Counted from the first letter of the stretch, positions 37,746 through 46,236 are shown. The stretch is DNA of 57,545 nucleotides from Clostridia bacterium (GCA_017440465.1 JAFSHF010000008.1:1-57545), one strand, 5' to 3'. Program-made: numbers and translations. The notes: a model not told the origin generated them from the sequence alone.

Positions 37746-38753
37746 ATGCATTTATTTTCAGATCGGGAAAAACGAACCTATTTGGTGATTTATATTTTGA
37801 TATCGCTTTTGGCGGTAGGCGGCGGCTATTATTTCGGTGGCAGCGCGGGCGCCATCTGGGCGTTCTTCTGTTGTCTGTTCTTTCTGCTGGTGTTCTATGG
37901 GCAGTTGCGGCGCAGAGTCCTTTTGATCAAGCAGTTCAATGCCGATCTCAATCGGGTGCTCCACGGAGCCGAGCGGTTGGAATGGGATCAATATACCGAA
38001 GGGGAATTGGCGGTCTTGCAAAACGAGATCCGCAAGCTGACGCTGGAACTGCGGGATCGCGCCGCGGCGTTGGATCGGGAAAAGAAAGAACTTGCCGATT
38101 CCATGGCGGATATTTCCCATCAGCTTCGAACACCGCTGACATCGGTCAATCTGATATTATCGCTGCTGAAAAAGCCGGACCTTTCGGAAGAGCAACGGCT
38201 GGAAACGGTGCGGGATCTGCAACGAATGATGCAGCGGATGGATTGGTTGATCAATGCGCTGCTTAAAATGTCTCGTCTGGAGAGTAATACCGCAACCTTC
38301 AAAAAAGAACCGGTTTCGGTACGTCAATTGGTGCAGCGGGCGGCGGAGCCGCTGGAAATCCCGATGGAACTGAAGGGTCAACGGTTGATTTTGGAACTGG
38401 AGGATGTCTTCTTTGAGGGGGATTTCAGTTGGAGCGTGGAGGCTATCGGCAATATCTTGAAAAATTGTATGGAGCATACCCCCACGGGCGGGACAATCGT
38501 TGTCTCTGCCGCCGAAAACCCGCTCTGCTGCAAGATCGTCATCCGCGATAACGGCAAGGGGATCGATCCTGCCGATCTGCCCCATTTATTTGAGCGGTTT
38601 TATCGGGGTAAAAACGCCGATAGCCAGAGCATCGGTATTGGGCTGGCGCTTTCCCGAATGATCCTTTCCCGCCAGAACGGAACAGTGAAGGCGGAAAACC
38701 ATTCCCAAGGCGGTGCCTGCTTTACCATTCAGATCTATAAAGGCGTAGTGTAA
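37746..38753 (+). CDS. sensor histidine kinase, intramembrane-sensing (BceS-like)
   Basis: 335 residues. Two membrane helices (about 12-29 and 34-52) are joined by only a few residues, so there is almost no extracellular sensor; such kinases usually sense through a partner ABC transporter. H-box DISHQLRTPL with H125, N-box ILKNCMEHTP near 241, G1 DNGKGI and G2 GIGLALS are intact. The ATG at 37746 has GAGGTGG upstream. The stop codon lies inside the terminator hairpin. Confidence 0.91.
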   Translation: MHLFSDREKRTYLVIYILISLLAVGGGYYFGGSAGAIWAFFCCLFFLLVFYGQLRRRVLLIKQFNADLNRVLHGAERLEWDQYTEGELAVLQNEIRKLTLELRDRAAALDREKKELADSMADISHQLRTPLTSVNLILSLLKKPDLSEEQRLETVRDLQRMMQRMDWLINALLKMSRLESNTATFKKEPVSVRQLVQRAAEPLEIPMELKGQRLILELEDVFFEGDFSWSVEAIGNILKNCMEHTPTGGTIVVSAAENPLCCKIVIRDNGKGIDPADLPHLFERFYRGKNADSQSIGIGLALSRMILSRQNGTVKAENHSQGGACFTIQIYKGVV

Positions 38754-38771
38754 TTTTACACTACGCTTTTT
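38743..38771 (+). terminator. terminator of the two-component operon
   Basis: Perfect 11-bp stem GCGTAGTGTAA / TTACACTACGC with a TT loop, then TTTTT. It includes the last codons and stop of the kinase gene. Confidence 0.9.
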
Positions 38772-38774
38772 GGC

Positions 38775-38809
38775 TTATTGTGACAAAATTGTTATGAAAT
38801 AGTCACACA
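38775..38809 (+). promoter_or_regulatory. candidate response-regulator operator of the ABC/cell-wall operon
   Basis: Three consecutive 11-mers, ATTGTGACAAA, ATTGTTATGAA and ATAGTCACACA (38777-38809), give TGTGAC-N5-TGTTAT plus a closing GTCACA. They lie directly upstream of or over a poor -35 region; the -10 may be TATGAT (38823-38828). This is the layout of an activated promoter, and the start TTAT.TGTGA resembles the site at 36967. Confidence 0.5.
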
Positions 38810-38866
38810 TCGGCGTCCCTTTTATGATAGAATGAAAGCATCAAAAGAGAAGGAGAATCCAAACCG

Positions 38867-39550
38867 ATGGAATTATTGCGAATTGAAAATTTAGTCAAGA
38901 CCTATGGCAGCGGCGAAAATGAGGTGCGCGCTTTGGATGGTATTTCCTTTTCGGTGGAGCGGGGCAGTTTTATCGCCATCATCGGTCCTTCGGGCAGCGG
39001 CAAATCCACCTTGCTGCATATTCTGGGCGGTGTCGACCGTCCCACCTCCGGCACCGTTTATATGGACGGCAACGATATCTACGCTAAAACCGATGAGCAG
39101 TTGGCGATCTTTCGGCGGCGGGAAGTGGGGTTGATCTATCAATTTTATAATCTCATCCCTGTTTTAAATGTAAAAGAAAATATGACCTTACCGGTTTTGT
39201 TGGACGGGCAGCAGGTCAATGGCGAGCGGCTGGAGGAACTGCTGGATGTTCTGAATCTGCGCGGGCGGGAAAGCCATCTGCCGAACCAGCTTTCCGGCGG
39301 TCAACAGCAAAGAGTCTCCATCGGCCGTGCGCTGATGAATGCGCCGATGGTGGTGCTTGCCGATGAACCGACGGGGAATCTGGATACCAAAAACTCCCAA
39401 GAGATCGTGGAACTTTTGAAATATTCCAATAAAAAATATAACCAGACCCTGATCATCATCACCCACGATGAAAATATCGCGTTGCAGGCGGATCGGATTC
39501 TTGCTCTGGAGGATGGTAAGATCGTTCGGGATGAGGTGCTTCGCCGATGA
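38867..39550 (+). CDS. ABC transporter ATPase (BceA/LolD-like)
   Basis: 227 residues, MacB/LolD/BceA type: Walker A GPSGSGKSTLL (about 41-51), Q-loop region YQFYNLIPVLNVKENM, signature LSGGQQQRVSIGRAL near 145, Walker B VVLADEPTGNLD near 164, H-loop ITHDENIA. AAGGAGAA precedes the ATG. Overlaps the permease start by 4 nt. With the FtsX-type permease it likely forms a mechanotransmission or peptide-detoxification complex rather than a classical transporter. Confidence 0.93.
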   Translation: MELLRIENLVKTYGSGENEVRALDGISFSVERGSFIAIIGPSGSGKSTLLHILGGVDRPTSGTVYMDGNDIYAKTDEQLAIFRRREVGLIYQFYNLIPVLNVKENMTLPVLLDGQQVNGERLEELLDVLNLRGRESHLPNQLSGGQQQRVSIGRALMNAPMVVLADEPTGNLDTKNSQEIVELLKYSNKKYNQTLIIITHDENIALQADRILALEDGKIVRDEVLRR

Positions 39551-42183
39551 ATATTCTGCATAAAGTGACGCGCAAGGTGCTTGCGCTGAATAAGATGCGC
39601 ACCTGGGTGACCGTTATCGGAATCGTTTTATCTGCCGCGATGTTTACCGCAGTGTTCACCTGCGTTTCCAGCGTTCAGAATTATCTTTATCGGGTGACGG
39701 AAGCCACCGAAGGAAGCTGGCACGGTGTTCGCTATGATGCCGATAGCGCCACCTTGACCGAATGGATCGATCGAAGCGAGGTGCGGGAGCATACGGTGCT
39801 GGAAACCGTCGGTTATGCGGAGATCGGCAGCAGCAATGCCTTTAAACCCTATTTGATGGTTCGAGGGATCGACGATGCGGCGGATTCTTTTTTGCCGATC
39901 GATCTGCAGCAGGGGCGGATGCCCCAAAATTCCAAGGAACTGTTGCTTCCTGCCCATCTGGAAGATAACGGGGATGTTTCCTTTGCTATAGGGGATCAGA
40001 TCGCGCTGAATATCGGCGACCGCATCTTAGAAGGAACGCGGTTGACCCAGCAGGATCCCTTTGCGGATGGGGAAGGGCTGGTCGTTCGCCAAAGCCAAAC
40101 CTATACGGTGGTTGGGTTTTATGCTCGCCCCGAGTTTGAGCCCTTTTCTGCGCCGGGCTATACCGCGCTGACCTACACCGAGGGCGCGGTGGCGCGGGGA
40201 GATCTTTATTTGAAACTGAAGACACCGCGGGAGATCTATCGAATGACCGAGTCGCTTGCGGAGCATCAATATGCTGTCAATACTCAACTTTTGCGGTATA
40301 TGGGAATGTCGAATGAAGGGGGGTATAATCAGGTACTCTATGGGTTGGCAACCATCTTGATCGGCATTATCTGCTTTGGTTCCATTGCGCTGATCTATAA
40401 TGCTTTTTCCATTTCGGTGGGGGAGCGCACCAAGCAGTTCGGTATCTTAAAAACCATCGGTGCGACCAATCGGCAGTTGCGCAGCAGTGTGCTATATGAA
40501 GCAGGGTTGCTTTCCTGCATCGGCATCCCCTTGGGGATCCTTTCGGGGATCTTGGGAATCGGCATCACCCTGCATTTCACCGGCAGGATGTTTGATACCC
40601 TTTTGGAGCGGCAGGGCATTTCCCTTCAGCTCCACGTTTCTTTGGCGGCGGTAGTCGGTGCCGCGGCGGTCTGCTTGGCAACCGTTTTGGTTTCGGCGTG
40701 GATTCCCGCCGCCCGCGCGATGCGGCAAAATGCCATCGATAGCGTGCGCAACCGCGCCGATATCACCATCCGCGCCAAGAAAGTGAAAAGTCCGCGCTGG
40801 CTTTATAAACTGTTTGGCTTTGAAGGAGTGCTCGCCGATAAGAATTTCAAGCGAAACCGCAGAAAATATCGTGCTACGGTGGCGTCGCTGTTTGTCAGTG
40901 TTTTGCTGTTTGTGACAGCGGGCAGTTTTTGCTCCTATATCACCCGCAGCGGCGAGACCGCGGTTTATGCCGGAAACTATGAGATCACATTTCGAACAGA
41001 TGAAGAATTCAGTATTGCCCGAATGGAGCAGCAAAAGCAAGAATTGCAGGCATTGGATGCGGTAAACGAAGCGATCTGGTTGCATCGTGGGTATAGGGAG
41101 ATCACCATTGCCGATGAGGATCTTCATTCGGAATATTTAGAGTATCGCCGAGAACAAGCGGAAGCCACCGGCGATCCGCCGGAGCAAACCATCGGTTGCA
41201 ACCTGTATTTTATTGATGAAGCACTGTTTCGCCGTTGGGCGAGCGAACAGGGAATCGATCCCGAACCTTATTTCAAGAAACCGATGGCGATTGCGGTAGA
41301 TCGCGTAAGCAATTGGAATAGTGAAGGGAATCGAATCCAAGTCATACGCCATCTCAAAAAGGAGCAAACGGATTTTTCTTTTCAATATATTCCCGATCAA
41401 ATCGGGGATTATTTTTGGGAGAATGTCTTTGGTGAAGAAGGCAAACTTACCTATCTTTATCGCAACGAAGCGGGGGAAACTTTAACTTATGAAGAGAATG
41501 ATCCGATCCTTCATATCAATGGTCGGATCGGCGCGGTGTCTAAAGAAGATCCCTTCGGGACAAATCGCAGTTCCGTTATGCTGATCTATCCCGCTTCAAT
41601 GTTTGAGCAGGCGGTTTCCTCCATTGCCTCTGTTTCTTCTTGGGAATTCCGTCTTCAAAGCGATACTCCCGACGCAGCAGTAGCGCAGATCGGAGCCTAT
41701 GCGCAGGAGCAGAACTTTGAGGGATATGAACTCCAAAATCTTACCGCCGGGGATGAGACCGACCGCGCGTTGATCGTTATCATCAATGTCTTTTCCTACG
41801 GTTTTATCATTTTGATCTCTTTGATTGCGCTGGCAAACGTTTTTAATACGATTTCCACCAACGTTACGCTGCGACGCAGAGAGTTTGCAATGCTGAGATC
41901 GGTGGGGCTGACCGAAAAGGGTCTGAATAAAATGATGAACTATGAATGTATTTTATATGGCGTAAAGGGGCTTTCGTATGGATTGATCGCCGCCGTCTTG
42001 GTCACCTATCTGATCTATCTTGCCATTCGGCAAGGAATGGATACGGAGTTTTATATTCCGTGGTACAGCATCACCATTGCGGTGGCAAGCGTCTTTATCG
42101 TCGTCTTTGCGACAATGCTTTATGCGATGCGAAAGATCAAAAAGGAGGATCCGATTGAGGCTTTGAAAGATGAAAATATGTAG
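39547..42183 (+). CDS. FtsX-type ABC permease (BceB/MacB-like, two FtsX domains)
   Basis: 878 residues. N-terminal helix (about 18-38), an extracellular domain (about 40-255), an FtsX three-helix unit (about 255-400), a second N-terminal helix near 450, a second large extracellular domain (about 470-735) and a final FtsX unit (about 738-870) ending in IKKEDPIEALKDENM. Ten predicted helices with two extracellular domains is nearer the MacB/YknZ/VexP doubled layout than BceB, which has one large domain. Couples with the upstream ATPase and probably the kinase. Confidence 0.88.
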   Translation: MNILHKVTRKVLALNKMRTWVTVIGIVLSAAMFTAVFTCVSSVQNYLYRVTEATEGSWHGVRYDADSATLTEWIDRSEVREHTVLETVGYAEIGSSNAFKPYLMVRGIDDAADSFLPIDLQQGRMPQNSKELLLPAHLEDNGDVSFAIGDQIALNIGDRILEGTRLTQQDPFADGEGLVVRQSQTYTVVGFYARPEFEPFSAPGYTALTYTEGAVARGDLYLKLKTPREIYRMTESLAEHQYAVNTQLLRYMGMSNEGGYNQVLYGLATILIGIICFGSIALIYNAFSISVGERTKQFGILKTIGATNRQLRSSVLYEAGLLSCIGIPLGILSGILGIGITLHFTGRMFDTLLERQGISLQLHVSLAAVVGAAAVCLATVLVSAWIPAARAMRQNAIDSVRNRADITIRAKKVKSPRWLYKLFGFEGVLADKNFKRNRRKYRATVASLFVSVLLFVTAGSFCSYITRSGETAVYAGNYEITFRTDEEFSIARMEQQKQELQALDAVNEAIWLHRGYREITIADEDLHSEYLEYRREQAEATGDPPEQTIGCNLYFIDEALFRRWASEQGIDPEPYFKKPMAIAVDRVSNWNSEGNRIQVIRHLKKEQTDFSFQYIPDQIGDYFWENVFGEEGKLTYLYRNEAGETLTYEENDPILHINGRIGAVSKEDPFGTNRSSVMLIYPASMFEQAVSSIASVSSWEFRLQSDTPDAAVAQIGAYAQEQNFEGYELQNLTAGDETDRALIVIINVFSYGFIILISLIALANVFNTISTNVTLRRREFAMLRSVGLTEKGLNKMMNYECILYGVKGLSYGLIAAVLVTYLIYLAIRQGMDTEFYIPWYSITIAVASVFIVVFATMLYAMRKIKKEDPIEALKDENM

Positions 42184-42391
42184 ACTGACACGGAAAGAAT
42201 GTGCTATACTGATATTGTTGCAGCAATGTAAGGCTCCCATTCCCGCCGCCGAGATTTATGAGCGGGTTTGGGGAGAACCGTATCTGTGTACCGATTCCAA
42301 TGTGGTGGCGGTGCATATTGCGCGGCTGAGAAAAAAAGGATATCCCATTAAAACCCTTTGGGGTAGAGGATATTTATTGACGGAGAAGTAA
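42170..42391 (+). CDS. free-standing OmpR-type winged-helix protein
   Basis: 73 residues, only the DNA-binding half of an OmpR/PhoB regulator: LTRKECAILILLQQC at the start, AAEIYERVWGEPY in the middle and NVVAVHIARLRKKGYPIKTLWGRGYLL at the end (given in parts: SNVVAVHIARLRKK, then TLWGRGYLL). No receiver domain and no room for one; the ATG lies 14 nt inside the permease gene. It may modulate the neighbouring regulator at shared sites. A decayed response regulator is possible, but the frame is intact and coupled. Confidence 0.82.
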   Translation: MKICRLTRKECAILILLQQCKAPIPAAEIYERVWGEPYLCTDSNVVAVHIARLRKKGYPIKTLWGRGYLLTEK

Positions 42392-42394
42392 AGA

Positions 42395-43114
42395 ATGATC
42401 AAAACTTTGAAAAAGATATTTTTATGGATATTGCTATCGGCGGTTATTCTGCTTGCGGCGGTCGCCGGTTATTATGGTGTTCGGGGCTATTCTGCCTTTA
42501 AAGAGGCGCTGGAGGAGGTTCCCTTGGAGCAAAAGGTGGCATCGGTGCAGAATATGGCGTCCTACACCGCCTTGGAGCAGATGCCCGAAATCTATCCCAA
42601 GACGGTGATTGCCGCCGAAGACCATCGGTTTTATAAGCATCAGGGTGTGGATGCTCTTGGGTTGATCCGAGCCATCTGGAATAATATTCGCTTAGGTGAA
42701 CTGCGGGAGGGCGGCAGCACCATTACCCAGCAGTTGGCAAAGAACCTTTATTTTTCCAATGTCCGCTCTGCCGAACGCAAGATCGCCGAAGCCTTTATGG
42801 CGCAGGAACTTGAGAAAAATCTGGAAAAGGATGAGATCTTAGAGCTTTATATCAACGTCATTTATTACGGCGGCGGGCAGTATTGTCTTTATGATGCGGC
42901 GCAGTTTTATCTGGATAAGACCCCGATGGAGTTGACCGACGGCGAATGTGCCCTGCTGGCAGGGTTGCCCAACGCGCCCTCGGCGTATGCGCCCCACGTT
43001 CACCCCGAATTGGCGGAGCAGCGGCGGCAGCAGGTGGTCGATAAAATGGTGCGCTACGGCGTGGTGGATGAAACTCAAGCGCAAGCCATTCGCGCAGAGA
43101 AGGTGATCCGATGA
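42395..43114 (+). CDS. monofunctional peptidoglycan glycosyltransferase (GT51)
   Basis: 239 residues. One N-terminal membrane anchor (about 7-29) and the GT51 domain: the catalytic Glu in VIAAEDHRFYKHQGVD (near residue 74), GGSTITQQLAKNLYF near 110, ELYINVIYYGGG near 150 and LAGLPNAPSAY near 190. No transpeptidase domain, so an MtgA/SgtB-type enzyme polymerising lipid II. Three bases after the winged-helix gene, whose end supplies GGAGAAG. Its place in the operon links the stress sensor to wall repair. Confidence 0.9.
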   Translation: MIKTLKKIFLWILLSAVILLAAVAGYYGVRGYSAFKEALEEVPLEQKVASVQNMASYTALEQMPEIYPKTVIAAEDHRFYKHQGVDALGLIRAIWNNIRLGELREGGSTITQQLAKNLYFSNVRSAERKIAEAFMAQELEKNLEKDEILELYINVIYYGGGQYCLYDAAQFYLDKTPMELTDGECALLAGLPNAPSAYAPHVHPELAEQRRQQVVDKMVRYGVVDETQAQAIRAEKVIR

Positions 43115-43806
43115 AGAAAAAACTTTGGTGGATGTTGCCGCTTGCGGCGGTTTTGATTTTATTGCTTTGGTTGGCGGAAAGCTGGTTTGGGATTCTTCCA
43201 AAGCCCCGCTATACCGCTGAGGATTTTAATATTCAAACAGTAAAAAGTACGGTGGATTTCGATGCCGACGGCATCGAAGACTATGCCGATCTGCTGGCGG
43301 GGGCGAAAGCGGATGCCAAGAACAGACCCCGCTATCATAGCGCCTATTATCAAGGGGGTTACCCGCCCGAAAACGAAGGGGTCTGCACCGATCTGGTCTG
43401 GCGCGCCTTTAAAGAGGCGGGTTATTCTCTGCGGGAGATGGTGGATGCCGATGTCCGAAAGCGTCCCGAAGCCTATCCACATATTGAAAAGCCCGATGCC
43501 AATATTGATTTTCGGCGGGTGACCAACCTGCATATCTTTTTTGAGCACTATGCCAAGGCGCAAACCACCGATATCGATGCCATTGCCGAATGGCAGGCGG
43601 GGGATATTGTGATCTTTGGGAGGGATAAGCATATCGGTATCGTTTCCGATCGGCGCAATGCCAAGGGCCAGCCATATATCCTTCATAACGGCGGGCAATT
43701 CCAAAGAGAAGAGGATTATCTGCCCCGCGCAAGCGTTACCGCCCATTATCGGTTCGATGCTTCGGCGTTGCCGTTCGAAGAGGCGATTGCCTTTAAAAAA
43801 TCTTGA
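43111..43806 (+). CDS. DUF1287 domain protein, likely wall-associated NlpC/P60-like
   Basis: 231 residues with an N-terminal hydrophobic segment (about 7-25, signal or anchor). The domain shows the DUF1287 pattern: GVCTDLVWRAF (candidate catalytic Cys), RRVTNLHIFFEHY, WQAGDIVIF and HIGIVSD (candidate His). The Cys...His order resembles papain-like NlpC/P60 hydrolases. Overlaps the glycosyltransferase by 4 nt. Activity is unproven in the family as far as I know. Confidence 0.82.
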   Translation: MKKKLWWMLPLAAVLILLLWLAESWFGILPKPRYTAEDFNIQTVKSTVDFDADGIEDYADLLAGAKADAKNRPRYHSAYYQGGYPPENEGVCTDLVWRAFKEAGYSLREMVDADVRKRPEAYPHIEKPDANIDFRRVTNLHIFFEHYAKAQTTDIDAIAEWQAGDIVIFGRDKHIGIVSDRRNAKGQPYILHNGGQFQREEDYLPRASVTAHYRFDASALPFEEAIAFKKS

Positions 43807-43832
43807 CGAAAAGTGTTCCTTTCCTATATAAT
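43803..43832 (+). promoter_or_regulatory. promoter of the zinc-ribbon gene
   Basis: TTGACG (43803-43808), 18 bp, TATAAT (43827-43832). The -35 box overlaps the preceding stop codon. Confidence 0.75.
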
Positions 43833-43863
43833 GAATGTATATAGGAATAGGAGGTACTTTAAA

Positions 43864-44232
43864 ATGTTTTGTAAAAATTGCGGAAATGAAAATTGCGATC
43901 AAGCGGTGGTCTGCGTTCATTGCGGAGCCTCCCTGCAGCAGGAAGCACCCGCTACGGCGCAACCCCAGCAAACGATGATTCCCATCGCCTATAAACCCTT
44001 GGGTGCCTGGATGTATTTCGCCTTGTCGTTACTGTTTTCCGTTCCTATTGTCGGGTTGGTCTTTTTGATCATCTTCAGTTTGGACGACAGCAACCTCAAT
44101 CGGCGCAATTTTGCGCGCAGTTATTGGTGCAGTATGATCGTCGGGGTGGGAATTTTTATCTTGTTGATGATCTTCCTGCTGGTGTTTGGGTTCACCTTCG
44201 CCGATGCATTCAGCGAAATGATGTATTATTAA
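43864..44232 (+). CDS. small zinc-ribbon membrane protein
   Basis: 122 residues. N-terminal zinc ribbon with CKNCGNENC and CVHCG, a Gln/Pro linker, then two hydrophobic helices (about 52-75 and 93-118). AGGAGG lies about ten bases before the ATG at 43864; the longer frame would start upstream of the promoter's transcript. Such zinc-ribbon plus two-helix proteins are common in Clostridia and of unknown function. Confidence 0.82.
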   Translation: MFCKNCGNENCDQAVVCVHCGASLQQEAPATAQPQQTMIPIAYKPLGAWMYFALSLLFSVPIVGLVFLIIFSLDDSNLNRRNFARSYWCSMIVGVGIFILLMIFLLVFGFTFADAFSEMMYY

Positions 44233-44235
44233 AAT

Positions 44236-44266
44236 AAAAAAGTCAGGTTTTAAAACCTGACTTTTT
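44236..44266. terminator. bidirectional terminator
   Basis: Stem AAAAAGTCAGGTTTT / AAAACCTGACTTTTT; serves the zinc-ribbon gene (+) and the 3D-domain gene (-), which converge here. Confidence 0.92.
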
Positions 44267-44269
44267 GTT

Positions 44270-45331
44270 TTAGCCTAAGATATAAACATTGACCGTTCTT
44301 CTTCCGAAGCGGTAGGCTTCTGCGGTGGAATTAACGCAGATATCAATGATATTGCCTTTGATCGCACTGCCCACGTCGGCGGCGATGGCTTCACCGTAGA
44401 TATATTTACCGTCGGCGGATTCCACATAGACGCGGGTTCCCAGCGGAATGACCCGCGGGTCCACCGCGATGACACCCCATTGGGCGGGGCGGCCGGTGGC
44501 GGTGCTGCCGCCGGCAGCATAGGCGGTACATTCCATCGCCATTCTCTTTACATAGTTTTTCGGGGTGGAGGCGGTGGTCTTGAAGGAAGATTTGATCTTG
44601 CTTCCGATCTCCACAATGCGCTCTACCGGCTCTTCGAGGACCTCTTCGCTGATGAGTTTCCGTTCGGTTTCTTTGCCGTTGACATAGGTGACCGAATAGG
44701 TCAGCTTCTTTTCGCCGTTTTTGCCCTTTTGGATCTCGCGGCTGTTGCCGACATAAAGATCGTTGGTACGGATCTTTTTGGTATCGTATTCGATCTCTTC
44801 GGTCTCTTCTACCGTTTCGGTGCGGACCCGATCGACGTTGATCTCCATCCCGCTTTCCAACTTCTGGTCCAAGGGTTGATCCACTAAATCTTCTGCGCCG
44901 CAGGTAATGCCCGCCTTCTTCAAAGCGTCAGCAACGGTACCTTTGGCTAAAAGGACGACTTCCTTTTCACCGTCTGCATAAACATAGGTGGGGAAGGCGC
45001 GTGCGATGGAAAGGGTAACTTCTCCGCCATCCTCAGTCAGCGCGGTTTCATCGCCTTCGCCTAAAAGAAGGTCATTGCGCTCCAGGATGGATTCTTCATC
45101 GGTAAACACCGAATAATACTTGGCAACCTGCTCGCCGTTGTCCAGCACCGTGACCTTATGGATGGATACGGTGACGACAGACATCAGCATCGATAGGGTA
45201 AGCAAACTGCAGACAACGGTGGTGGCGATGCGATGACGCATCATCAGCCGAGCCGCGTTCTTTAACTGCGGTGCGCAACCCTCGACCGCCTTTTGCCAAA
45301 GGGCGGTCAACTTATTCTTAATGTGTAACAT
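44270..45331 (-). CDS. 3D-domain cell-wall protein with ubiquitin-like and G5 domains
   Basis: 353 residues, YabE/RpfB-like layout. Cytoplasmic start, one membrane anchor (about 34-56), one or two DUF348 ubiquitin-like modules (about 58-150), a G5 domain (about 155-235) and a C-terminal 3D domain with the Asp pattern VDPRVIPLGTRVYVE, IAADVGSAIKGN and IDIC. The 3D domain is related to MltA-type lytic enzymes; there is no separate transglycosylase domain. Expected to remodel peptidoglycan. It has its own strong promoter and a WalR-like site (45461-45477). Confidence 0.9.
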   Translation of the reverse strand: MLHIKNKLTALWQKAVEGCAPQLKNAARLMMRHRIATTVVCSLLTLSMLMSVVTVSIHKVTVLDNGEQVAKYYSVFTDEESILERNDLLLGEGDETALTEDGGEVTLSIARAFPTYVYADGEKEVVLLAKGTVADALKKAGITCGAEDLVDQPLDQKLESGMEINVDRVRTETVEETEEIEYDTKKIRTNDLYVGNSREIQKGKNGEKKLTYSVTYVNGKETERKLISEEVLEEPVERIVEIGSKIKSSFKTTASTPKNYVKRMAMECTAYAAGGSTATGRPAQWGVIAVDPRVIPLGTRVYVESADGKYIYGEAIAADVGSAIKGNIIDICVNSTAEAYRFGRRTVNVYILG

Positions 45332-45460
45332 AAAAAACGAACTCCTTATTCGCGACAGATGCGGGTTAGATTTGGTTTTGCGTGCATCCGCCCTTAGTTT
45401 GGATTTTCATTTCCAATTTATGCAATTCGCAGTCATTTCATTACAAAATGGACCAAAAGA

Positions 45461-45477
45461 ATTACAAAACCGTTACA
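45461..45477 (-). promoter_or_regulatory. WalR-like binding site at the 3D-gene start
   Basis: On the minus strand TGTAAC-GGTTT-TGTAAT fits the WalR/YycF box TGTWAH-N5-TGTWAH exactly. A third TGTAAT lies at 45440-45445, two further helical turns away. It overlaps the predicted +1, a position that would suit repression. Confidence 0.6.
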
Positions 45478-45478
45478 C

Positions 45479-45507
45479 AGTATAACCGATAAATCGGTAT
45501 TTGTCAA
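45479..45507 (-). promoter_or_regulatory. promoter of the 3D-domain gene, with spacer palindrome
   Basis: On the minus strand TTGACA (45502-45507), 17 bp, TATACT (45479-45484). The spacer contains the perfect inverted repeat ACCGAT-N2-ATCGGT (45485-45498), a candidate operator. The untranslated leader is about 140 nt. Confidence 0.85.
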
Positions 45508-45519
45508 GCGTTTTGGGCT

Positions 45520-45545
45520 AAAAAGTTACAGACCTGTAACTTTTT
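45520..45545 (-). terminator. terminator of the DUF6062-trhA unit
   Basis: Stem AAAAAGTTACAG / CTGTAACTTTTT with a two-base loop, T-run on the minus strand. Confidence 0.88.
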
Positions 45546-45565
45546 AAAAGAAAATAACCTTCTTT

Positions 45566-46231
45566 TCAGAAGGTCATTGGGAGGACATATTGGATAATCG
45601 ATAGATATTGCAAAAGGGAACCGATCAGCGTAAAAAGATGCATTAGGAAATGGGTATAGGGGCTTTTGGAGCGATACAGCAGAATGCCTGCCGAATAGAA
45701 GATCCCGCCGCCCAGCATATAGATCAGGCCCGCCGGCGCCATTTTTTGCAGCATCGGGTAGGCGGCAATGATGATCGCCCAGCCCATCGATAAATATATA
45801 TAGGAAGAAATCTTTTTAAAACGATTCAACCAAAGGCTGCCCATAACGATGCCGATCGCCGCCAACCCCCATTGGATGCCGAAGATGGTCCAGCCCCAGC
45901 CGCCCTGCAGGGTGATCAGCGTCACCGGCGTATAGGTCCCTGCGATCAGCAGAAAGATGGTGGCGTGGTCCAAAATGCGAAAGACCTTTTTTGCCGCCCG
46001 CGCGGTCAGCGCGTGGGAGAGGGTGGAGATCGTGTAGAGAATGATCAGCGATGCGCCGTAGATGGCGGCGGCGACCACCGCCCAGGCATTGCCGCGGGTG
46101 GCGGAGGTCACCACCATCTGGACCAGCGCATAGATGCCGAAAAGCGCGCCGAGCCCGTGGGTGATGGCGCAAAGGATCTCTTCTTTGACCGAATAATAAA
46201 TCGGTGTGCAACGTTCTTGTTGTTTACTCAT
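45566..46231 (-). CDS. trhA: TrhA / hemolysin III family membrane protein
   Basis: 221 residues, seven predicted helices. Conserved family residues: Glu near the start (VKEEILCAITHGLG), STLSHAL, RILDHATIFLLIAGTYTPV and a final HFLMHLFTLIGS; the Ser/Asp/His set is thought to bind metal as in PAQR receptors. In B. subtilis the homologue affects membrane fluidity. Five bases after the DUF6062 gene and probably co-transcribed. Confidence 0.9.
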   Translation of the reverse strand: MSKQQERCTPIYYSVKEEILCAITHGLGALFGIYALVQMVVTSATRGNAWAVVAAAIYGASLIILYTISTLSHALTARAAKKVFRILDHATIFLLIAGTYTPVTLITLQGGWGWTIFGIQWGLAAIGIVMGSLWLNRFKKISSYIYLSMGWAIIIAAYPMLQKMAPAGLIYMLGGGIFYSAGILLYRSKSPYTHFLMHLFTLIGSLLQYLSIIQYVLPMTF

Positions 46232-46236
46232 AATTT

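Noticed and set aside
45332..45478. Possible c-di-AMP (ydaO) riboswitch before the 3D-domain gene
   Set aside because: Such riboswitches often control wall hydrolases, but none of the conserved ydaO sequence blocks can be found in the leader; only small local stems are visible.
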